The notes beneath the pieces are model-generated. The model did no database searches. It was not told where the DNA came from and saw nothing but the letters and a program-made list of their open reading frames with translations. Positions 57,899-64,000 of a stretch of 64,000 nt of DNA are shown piece after piece. The translations under genes were made by a program, and so were the position numbers. Source of the DNA: DATCYX01 sp963714425 (GTDB taxonomy: Bacteria > Chloroflexota > Anaerolineae > Anaerolineales > UBA4823); the NCBI GenBank assembly GCA_963714425.1, contig CAVQOI010000001.1, forward strand, positions 372,001 through 436,000. Direction: 5' to 3'. The first letter of the stretch is position 1, and each line of letters starts with the position of its first letter.

Positions 57899-59686
57899 AT
57901 AAATCGCAAACTGTTTTATACCCTGGGCGTTCTGATCGTGCTCATGAGCATGGTCCTGGCTTCTTGCGCGCCGCAACCAACCGAAGCGCCCCCACCCCCG
58001 GCAGCAGAGACCGAAGCTATGCCGGCAGAAACCGAAGCCCCACCACCCCCAACCGAACCCCCCCCACCGCCACCCCCAACCGAAGAGATGGCTATGGAAC
58101 CGGTTACATTCATCTTTGGGCGCGGCGGAGACTCGGTGCAGCTTGACCCCGCGATCGTGACGGATGGTGAGAGCTTCCGCGTCACAGGACAGGTGCTCGA
58201 GCCGCTGTTCCAGTACGAGCATGGCACGACTGTGCCCGTCCCGGCACTGGCTACCGCGTGCACGCCCGATGAAGCTGCTACCGAATGGATCTGCGAGCTG
58301 CGTGAGGGCGTCAAGTTCCACGATGGCACCGATTTCAACGCGGATTCGGTAATCTTCAACTTCGAGCGATGGCGCTTTACTACAAACCCATACCACTTCG
58401 AGAGCCAGGTGTTTGAGTATTACGAGGCTCAGTTTGGTGGTTTTGACGACGCAAGCATTATCACGAGTGTCGAAAAGGTTGATGATTACACAATCAAGTT
58501 TGTCTTAAGTGCTCCTCAGGCGCCCTTCCTGGCCAACCTGGCGATGGATATTTTCGCCATCTCCAGTCCGGCTGCCATTGAAGCGGCTGGCGAGAATTAT
58601 GGCACCCCTGCGGCAGGCGCGGTTGGTACTGGCCCATTCAAGTTTGTAGAATGGGTTGAAGGCGACCACATCACTGTGGAAGCCAACGAAGATTATTGGG
58701 GCGGGCGTCCCAAGATCGACCAGATTATCTGGCGCGTAATCCCCGATGACTCGGCTCGCTTCCTGGCCCTCCAGGCTGGGGACATCCACGGCCTCGAGCA
58801 GGCAGTAGTGGAAGACCTGGCTACAGCAGAGAGCGATCCCAATTTCACCATCATGACCCGCCCTGCTTTGAACACCGCGTACCTGGCCTTCAACTACAAG
58901 CTGGTGGAATTCCAGGACATCAAGGTGCGCGAAGCAGTAGCCCATGCGATCAATCGCGCAGGCCTTGTGGAAAACTTCTACGGCAAGTACGGTCAGGTTG
59001 CCACGAACTTCCTGCCCCCTCTTGTCTGGGGTAACGACGCCACGATCGAGGATTGGAGCTACGATCCCGAGCTTTCCAAACAACTGCTAACCGAAGCAGG
59101 CTTCCCGGATGGCTTAAGTGAAGTGACTGTCGCCGAGGATATTGCGGATGCTGAAGGCAACGTAGTCTTCACGGCTGGCGAGAAGCTCCCGCTGCGCCTG
59201 TACTACATGCCTGTAACTCGCTTCTACTACCCGAGCCCGAAAGAGATTGGCGAAGCTATGGCTGCCGATCTGGCAAATGCCGGCTTCAATGTCGAGCTCT
59301 ACCTGGAAGGCGACTGGGCGACTTACCTCGGCGCCCGCCGAGAGGGCCGGTTGGTAGGTCTGTACATGCTTGGCTGGGGCGGCGATAACGGCGACCCGGA
59401 CAACTTCACCTGCTACTTCTTCTGCACGGGCACGGAGCCCATCGCTCGAGAAGGCTGGTACCAGAATGCTGCCCTCGTCGATATTTTGATGGAAGCTCAA
59501 ACGACGCCGGGACAGGATGTCCGCGAGCCGTTGTATAAGCAGGCCGAGCAGCTCATGCACGCCGATGTAGCCCGCCTGTGGGTTGCGCACAACCAAACCC
59601 CGTTGATCTTCTCCTCGAAAGTCAGCGGGTACATCCCGCAGCCGGTCGGCGCTGACTACTACGAGTTCGTTGAGATTGCTAAGTAG
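57899..59686 (+). CDS. Peptide ABC transporter substrate-binding lipoprotein (SBP_bac_5)
   Basis: 595 residues if it starts at the ATA codon 57899-57901, which is 7 bases after AGGAGG and gives the signal peptide xNRKLFYTLGVLIVLMSMVLASC with lipobox LASC. No ATG, GTG or TTG lies near that ribosome site; later starts (GTG 57938) leave a truncated signal. After a Pro/Glu-rich linker to about 65, a family-5 extracellular solute-binding domain spans the rest: CELREGVKFHDGTDFNADSV near 130, GTGPFKFVEWVEGDHITVEA near 240, VREAVAHAINRAGLVENFY near 345. It binds oligo- or dipeptides (or similar solutes) and delivers them to the permeases encoded downstream. The closing part is intact. Confidence 0.85.
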   Translation: MNRKLFYTLGVLIVLMSMVLASCAPQPTEAPPPPAAETEAMPAETEAPPPPTEPPPPPPPTEEMAMEPVTFIFGRGGDSVQLDPAIVTDGESFRVTGQVLEPLFQYEHGTTVPVPALATACTPDEAATEWICELREGVKFHDGTDFNADSVIFNFERWRFTTNPYHFESQVFEYYEAQFGGFDDASIITSVEKVDDYTIKFVLSAPQAPFLANLAMDIFAISSPAAIEAAGENYGTPAAGAVGTGPFKFVEWVEGDHITVEANEDYWGGRPKIDQIIWRVIPDDSARFLALQAGDIHGLEQAVVEDLATAESDPNFTIMTRPALNTAYLAFNYKLVEFQDIKVREAVAHAINRAGLVENFYGKYGQVATNFLPPLVWGNDATIEDWSYDPELSKQLLTEAGFPDGLSEVTVAEDIADAEGNVVFTAGEKLPLRLYYMPVTRFYYPSPKEIGEAMAADLANAGFNVELYLEGDWATYLGARREGRLVGLYMLGWGGDNGDPDNFTCYFFCTGTEPIAREGWYQNAALVDILMEAQTTPGQDVREPLYKQAEQLMHADVARLWVAHNQTPLIFSSKVSGYIPQPVGADYYEFVEIAK

Positions 59687-59790
59687 CGTTTCAGCTCGGA
59701 ACCCGATCTGGGTTTACGAAATCTGAAGTCCAAAGCATTGGGGGGCGGATCCTATCCGCCCCCCATCATCCATAAACCAGGAGGCTGGGC

Positions 59791-60843
59791 GTGACCCGAT
59801 ATCTCATCCGGCGCCTCATCTCTGTAATCCCTACCTTAATTGGGGTTACATTTGTCATTTTTATGTTCCAGCGGCTTGTCCCGGGGGATCCAGCAGTGGC
59901 AATGTTGGGCGAGCATGCCGCGCAAGAAAATGTCGAGCGCATCCGCGAGCAGTTAGGCCTGAACCGCCCATTGCTGCTTGACCGCGAAGCGCTTAAGACC
60001 GGTGATTGGGCAGGTTTTGTTGACAGCCAGTACATCCGTTACATAGGACGACTCATACGGCTGGATTTAGGCAACTCCATTCACCGCCGGATCCCGGTGG
60101 CTGAAACTCTTGCTCTGCGCTTCCCAGCTACGGTCGAGCTGGCATTGTTATCAATGCTCGTTGCAATACTGGTGGGAGTACCGGTCGGCATCATCTCCGC
60201 GGCGCGACGCAACTCGTTGCTAGATAGCGTAAGCATGATCGGCTCCCTGATCGGAGTTTCCATGCCAATTTTCTGGCTGGGTTTAATGGAGATCATGTTA
60301 TTCGCCGTTTTCTTGAAGTGGTTGCCTAGCGGGTCGCGTCTGAGTACAGGCGTTGAGATCAAGGCGATCACCCAACTGTTGCTGGTCGACAGCTTGCTCA
60401 CCGGAAATATGGACGGCTTCATCGATGCTCTCAAACATATCGCTATGCCTGCCATCGCCCTGGCGACCATCCCGATGGCAATCATCGCCCGCATGACCCG
60501 TTCAAGCATGCTGGACGTGTTGCAGGAAGATTACATCCGCACAGCCCACGCCAAGGGGTTGGTGGAGCGTATCGTCCTATTCCGTCACGCTCTTAAAAAC
60601 GCCTTTCTTCCGGTTGTGACGATCATTGGATTACAAACGGGTACACTCATGGCCGGCGCGGTTCTGACCGAGACCATTTTCTCCTGGCCAGGTATCGGAA
60701 AATGGGTGTACGATGGCATCTTGGGGCGCGATTATCCTATCGTGCAGGGCGGTACGCTGCTAATTGCAATTATCTTCGTTGTCTTCAATTTGCTGGTTGA
60801 TCTTTCCTATGCGTACCTGGATCCGCGCATTCACTACGATTGA
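59791..60843 (+). CDS. Peptide ABC importer permease 1 (DppB/OppB-like)
   Basis: 350 residues from GTG 59791, with AGGAGG 7 bases upstream. Starts MTRYLIRRLISVIPTLIGVT, like DppB. Six membrane helices; the N-terminal region holds the family GDPAVAMLGEHA segment with the adjacent REQLGLNRPLL motif, and the coupling loop DYIRTAHAKGLVERIVLFRHAL near 250-270 that contacts the ATPase. Ends LVDLSYAYLDPRIHYD, typical of the family. It forms a heterodimer channel with the next gene product; the gene ends 8 bases before that start. Confidence 0.95.
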   Translation: MTRYLIRRLISVIPTLIGVTFVIFMFQRLVPGDPAVAMLGEHAAQENVERIREQLGLNRPLLLDREALKTGDWAGFVDSQYIRYIGRLIRLDLGNSIHRRIPVAETLALRFPATVELALLSMLVAILVGVPVGIISAARRNSLLDSVSMIGSLIGVSMPIFWLGLMEIMLFAVFLKWLPSGSRLSTGVEIKAITQLLLVDSLLTGNMDGFIDALKHIAMPAIALATIPMAIIARMTRSSMLDVLQEDYIRTAHAKGLVERIVLFRHALKNAFLPVVTIIGLQTGTLMAGAVLTETIFSWPGIGKWVYDGILGRDYPIVQGGTLLIAIIFVVFNLLVDLSYAYLDPRIHYD

Positions 60844-60851
60844 GGCGTGTT

Positions 60852-62081
60852 ATGGCAGAGATTACCCCAGACGAGATTGGCATTACCGATTTTGCACTAC
60901 GTGAGCACCGTTCGCTGTGGTATGACGCCTGGCGCAGGCTGATCTCCAGCAACACCGCCCGGTTGGGGATGATCATAGCGGCAATATTTGTCCTTTCCAG
61001 CGTATATGCCCACTACTTCTGGAAGTACGATCCCAAAACCGATCTGAATTACTCCTTGAAGCTCAAGGCTCCAATTCTGGTGGCTACAGAGGAGATCCCA
61101 TCTGTGCATCCTTTTGGAACGGATAAACTTGGACGCGATATCTTCCGGCGGACCGTGCATGGTGGGTGGAATTCGCTGCGTGTTGGCTTCGTGGCGGTGG
61201 GTATCTCCCTTTCGATAGGGGGACTGCTTGGCCTCATTGCCGGATTCTTTGAAAGCACCCCGATCTCATCGCTTGAGAATTTATTGTTTCGTGGCTTGAT
61301 CGGACTTACCTTGAGCTTCGTACCCGCCTGGATCGCAAACCAGTATTTTCAAGTGGCATTATTTGCGGGGCTAGGGCTGGTAGCTGCCTACTATGGAAAA
61401 TTCCTGTTCGGCAAGCCTAGCCGGATTCTGATCTTTGCACTGGGTGGATTCATCCTGGCTGGTGCTCCAGCGCTATTGGTCAGCCCGCATGTCGCACTCC
61501 TGTGCGCTGGCCTGGGAGCGAGTATCGGTGCGATCCTGTCGCTGCCTTTGGGGGGGCCATTCCTCTCGACCACAATCATGCGGGTGATGGATATCATCCT
61601 GTCTTTCCCAGGGTATTTGCTGGCAATCGCCATCGTCGCTTTTCTAGGGCCAGGATTGGAGAAAGGCATGATCGCTATTGGGGTAGTCGGAATTCCGGTC
61701 TACGCTCGCCTGGCGCGTTCAGTCGTGCTCTCCGTAATGCAGAAAGAATATATCCTGGCAGCAGCTGCGGTTGGGGAAGGGCATGGTCGGATTCTCTTCC
61801 GCCACGTGGTACCTAACATCCTTTCCCCCATCATTGTACAAACGACGATGGGACTAGCAAGCGCCATCCTCTCCGCGGCAGCATTGGGGTTCCTCGGATT
61901 GGGCGCTATCCCTCCAGAGCCGGAGTGGGGAGCCATGCTCGGGGATAGCTACCGCTACTTGACCAGCGGCGCCTGGTGGGCTGTGGTTTTCCCGGGTCTG
62001 GCGATCATCTTCAGCGTTTTGGGATTCAATCTGCTCGGCGATGGCTTGCGGGATGCTCTCGATCCCAAGCTGCGCATTTGA
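60852..62081 (+). CDS. Peptide ABC importer permease 2 (DppC/OppC-like) with hydrophobic insert
   Basis: 409 residues from ATG 60852, longer than the usual 290-310. N-terminal OppC region (LISSNTARLGMIIAAIFVLS; FGTDKLGRDIFRRTVHGGWN), then after helix 2 (LGLIAGFF near 130) an extra block of about 90-100 residues (about 140-235) with three or four hydrophobic segments absent from the family. The standard core resumes at TTIMRVMDIILSFPGYLLAI near 240, the coupling loop is near QKEYILAAAAVGEGHGRILF and it ends GDGLRDALDPKLRI. It pairs with the DppB-like permease, whose stop lies 8 bases upstream. Confidence 0.92.
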   Translation: MAEITPDEIGITDFALREHRSLWYDAWRRLISSNTARLGMIIAAIFVLSSVYAHYFWKYDPKTDLNYSLKLKAPILVATEEIPSVHPFGTDKLGRDIFRRTVHGGWNSLRVGFVAVGISLSIGGLLGLIAGFFESTPISSLENLLFRGLIGLTLSFVPAWIANQYFQVALFAGLGLVAAYYGKFLFGKPSRILIFALGGFILAGAPALLVSPHVALLCAGLGASIGAILSLPLGGPFLSTTIMRVMDIILSFPGYLLAIAIVAFLGPGLEKGMIAIGVVGIPVYARLARSVVLSVMQKEYILAAAAVGEGHGRILFRHVVPNILSPIIVQTTMGLASAILSAAALGFLGLGAIPPEPEWGAMLGDSYRYLTSGAWWAVVFPGLAIIFSVLGFNLLGDGLRDALDPKLRI

Positions 62082-62147
62082 CACACATAATTGCATAAAT
62101 CTACTGCTGAGAATCCAGGCCTTATAAAGGCCTGATTTGGGAGGGTT

Positions 62148-63140
62148 ATGGAGTATCTTCTCGAACTCAAAGGATTGAAGACGCGCTTCTATACGGATGA
62201 AGGCGTGGTTCACGCCGTAAATGGCGTGTCTTACGGACTGGAAGAGGGGGAGGTGCTGGGCGTAGTCGGTGAGAGTGGGTGTGGCAAGAGTGTCCACGCG
62301 CTATCGATATTACGCCTGATCCAGGACCCTCCGGGGAAAATTGAAAGTGGCGAAATCTGGTTCGATGGGCGGAACCTGCTGGCGCTTAGCGATAGCGAGA
62401 TACGGCACGTTCGTGGGAAGCAGATCGCCATGGTGTTTCAGGATCCCATGACTTCGCTCAACCCCGTGTTTACGGTTGGTTTTCAAATCATTGAGGCGCT
62501 CACCTATCATCAGGGCATGGATAACAACCAGGCGCGCAATCGGGCGATCGAATTACTTGGTATGGTTGGTATCCCCGAAGCCAAGGCGCGCGTAGATGAT
62601 TACCCTCACCAGTTCTCTGGCGGCATGCGGCAGAGAGCGATGATCGCCATGGCGCTCTCCTGTATTCCAAAACTGTTGATCGCTGATGAGCCCACAACTG
62701 CTCTGGACGTAACCATCCAGGCGCAGATCATCGATCTGGTTAAGCGCCTCAAACGAGAATTGGGTATGGCAGTGATGTGGATCACCCACGACCTTGGCGT
62801 TGTCGCCGAGCTCGCACAGCGGGTTAACGTGATGTACGCGGGGTATATTATTGAGCGCGGAAAAGTAAAAGATATCTTCAAACGCCCGCGCCATCCATAC
62901 ACCCAGGGATTGCTCGGATCGCTGCCTCGCCTGGACGAAGCTCCAGGCACAAAATTGGTATCAATTCCCGGCTTACCACCAGACCTGATTGCCTTGCCAA
63001 AAGGATGCCCATTTGCCGCACGCTGCGTATTTGTAGAGGAGCAATGCCTGCAGGAGAACCCACCATTAGAGGAAGCGGGTGAGTTGGAACATGTAGTAGC
63101 ATGCTGGCGGTGGGAAGAGATCGCCGAGGGGGCAGCATGA
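62148..63140 (+). CDS. Peptide ABC importer ATPase 1 (DppD/OppD-like)
   Basis: 330 residues from ATG 62148, with GGGAGG 5 bases upstream. Walker A VGESGCGKSVHALSILR near 39, Q-loop MVFQDPMTSLNPVFTVG near 95, signature QFSGGMRQRAMIAM near 155, Walker B LLIADEPTTALDVTIQ near 175, switch His in MWITHDLGVVAELAQRVNVM near 207. The C-terminal oligopeptide-type region has PRHPYTQGLLGSLPRLDEAP and a CPFAARC-x6-C cluster (four Cys in all) near 290-305, the iron-sulfur-type motif reported in DppD/OppD ATPases. It overlaps the next ATPase gene by 4 bases. Confidence 0.95.
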   Translation: MEYLLELKGLKTRFYTDEGVVHAVNGVSYGLEEGEVLGVVGESGCGKSVHALSILRLIQDPPGKIESGEIWFDGRNLLALSDSEIRHVRGKQIAMVFQDPMTSLNPVFTVGFQIIEALTYHQGMDNNQARNRAIELLGMVGIPEAKARVDDYPHQFSGGMRQRAMIAMALSCIPKLLIADEPTTALDVTIQAQIIDLVKRLKRELGMAVMWITHDLGVVAELAQRVNVMYAGYIIERGKVKDIFKRPRHPYTQGLLGSLPRLDEAPGTKLVSIPGLPPDLIALPKGCPFAARCVFVEEQCLQENPPLEEAGELEHVVACWRWEEIAEGAA

Positions 63141-64000
63141 TTACAGAAGAAAAAATCCCACTTGTTCAGGTACGTAATCTGAAGAAATATTTCCCAATTT
63201 ATCGGGGCTTATTGGTGCAACGACAGGTAGGTGCCATCAAGGCCGTCGATAAAGTTACTTTCGATATATACAAAGGTGAGACCCTCGGATTGGTTGGGGA
63301 AACGGGCAGCGGCAAGACCACGGTGGGCAGGACGATGCTCAGGTTGTACGAGCCCACTGATGGAGAGGTATTATTCGATGGCATAAACTTATTTGACTTG
63401 AACGAGGCTGACATGCGCAATATGCGCGTGCGCATGCAGATGATCTTTCAAGACCCCTATGCCTCGTTAAACCCACGCATGACCGTAGGCTCGATCATCG
63501 CTGCACCGCTGGATGTCCACAGGGTCGCTTCTCGCAAGGAGAAGCGGCAGCGGATTGATCAATTACTCGACCTGGTCGGATTAAACCCAGAGTTTGTCAA
63601 TCGCTACCCGCACGAATTTTCCGGTGGTCAGCGCCAGCGCATTGGCATTGCCAGGGCTTTGGCGGTCAACCCCGACCTGGTCGTCTGTGACGAGCCGATT
63701 TCTTCGCTGGATGTATCGATTCAAGCCCAGGTCGTAAATCTTTTGGAGGAATTACAGGGACGCCTGGGCCTGACATACATGTTTATTGCCCACGACCTCA
63801 GCATGGTTCGGCATATCAGCGATCGCATGGCGGTGATGTACCTGGGAAAAATCGTCGAATTAACCGACCGGGATGAGATCTATCTCAAGCCACTGCACCC
63901 ATATACACAGGCGTTGATGTCCGCAGTGCCAGTGCCAGATCCTGAGCTTGCGGAGATCCGCAAACGAGTCATCCTTGAAGGCGACCTGCCCAGTCCCGCT
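63137..64000 (+). CDS. Peptide ABC importer ATPase 2 (DppF/OppF-like), partial
   Basis: 288 complete codons from ATG 63137 before the right edge. Walker A GETGSGKTTVGRTMLRLYEP near 54, Q-loop MIFQDPYASLNPRMTVG near 102, signature EFSGGQRQRIGIARALAVNP near 162, Walker B DLVVCDEPISSLDVSIQAQV near 183, switch His MFIAHDLSMVRHISDRMAVM near 215. The final visible residues are PLHPYTQALMSAVPVPDPEL and the start of the C-terminal motif. Second nucleotide-binding subunit of the importer; the operon order is SBP, permease, permease, ATPase, ATPase. Confidence 0.95.
   Translation, partial: MITEEKIPLVQVRNLKKYFPIYRGLLVQRQVGAIKAVDKVTFDIYKGETLGLVGETGSGKTTVGRTMLRLYEPTDGEVLFDGINLFDLNEADMRNMRVRMQMIFQDPYASLNPRMTVGSIIAAPLDVHRVASRKEKRQRIDQLLDLVGLNPEFVNRYPHEFSGGQRQRIGIARALAVNPDLVVCDEPISSLDVSIQAQVVNLLEELQGRLGLTYMFIAHDLSMVRHISDRMAVMYLGKIVELTDRDEIYLKPLHPYTQALMSAVPVPDPELAEIRKRVILEGDLPSPA

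Noticed and set aside
1..64000. tRNA, rRNA, tmRNA, RNase P or SRP RNA genes.
   Set aside because: No T-loop plus acceptor patterns, rRNA cores or conserved motifs of these RNAs were found by eye on either strand; short ones could be missed.

Overview
The window looks like chromosomal DNA of a bacterium of the Chloroflexota, most likely class Anaerolineae. This is inferred from gene content, not from a marker gene: there is no rRNA or tRNA here. Pointers are tandem PstA/DarA-type c-di-AMP receptors, DUF951, lipoproteins with Thr/Pro-rich linkers and an NBR1-like Ig domain, a class A PBP with a Pro-Thr tail, a GAF/HD-GYP protein and an Opp/Dpp-type peptide importer. GC content is moderate. Genes are dense, often joined by 1-4 base stop/start overlaps. 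I see no CRISPR array, prophage or insertion sequence.

Layout. 1-2400 (minus): a TetR regulator with a 32-bp palindromic operator, a small membrane protein, and the ATPase and permease of an ABC-2 exporter that runs off the left edge. 2447-7387 (minus): LysM envelope protein, GT39-like membrane glycosyltransferase, phosphoglucomutase, DUF3592 membrane protein. 7560-12492: dipeptide epimerase-like enzyme, zinc metallopeptidase, S41 processing protease, HAD nucleotidase coupled to an orphan CoA-transferase subunit. 12669-15871: secreted Asp/Asn-repeat protein with a strong terminator, MutL, lipoprotein. 15972-19056 (minus): large secreted subtilase broken by a frameshift. 19552-23180: HMCES/YedK-type DNA-protein crosslink protein, glycerate 2-kinase, tiny hydrophobic protein, flavin reductase-like protein, AMMECR1. 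23227-26211 (minus): a six-hairpin glycosidase followed by two c-di-AMP receptor-like proteins. 26338-37681: MaoC hydratase, class A PBP, a gene-poor stretch, lipoprotein, DNA polymerase I, TPR protein.

37682-49618: a possible regulatory leader (tandem 23-bp direct repeats, promoter, 29-codon ORF, two alternative hairpins) before two overlapping GNAT genes; then MFS transporter, HAD hydrolase, amidase, and a GAF/HD-GYP gene that joins directly to the antisense remnant of a MocR-type gene whose intact relative lies 1.3 kb downstream; DUF2917 protein; branched-chain aminotransferase; and a tight three-gene operon (unknown protein, nucleotidyltransferase, PAP2 phosphatase). 49584-57606: a minus operon (DUF951, diacylglycerol glucosyltransferase-like GT, NBR1-like lipoprotein with an in-frame TGA, RsmI, phosphoglucose/phosphomannose isomerase) divergent from a plus operon (M50 protease, HD protein, TyrA-like dehydrogenase, Kbl). 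57899-64000: dipeptide/oligopeptide ABC importer in order SBP, permease, permease, ATPase, ATPase (cut by the right edge); its SBP seems to start at ATA and its second permease carries an extra hydrophobic insert.

The least explained items are the leader at 37722-38060, the MocR/HD-GYP scar, the c-di-AMP receptor pair next to a glycosidase, the three-gene operon at 47390-49618, and three disrupted or unusual reading frames (subtilase frameshift, in-frame TGA, ATA start).
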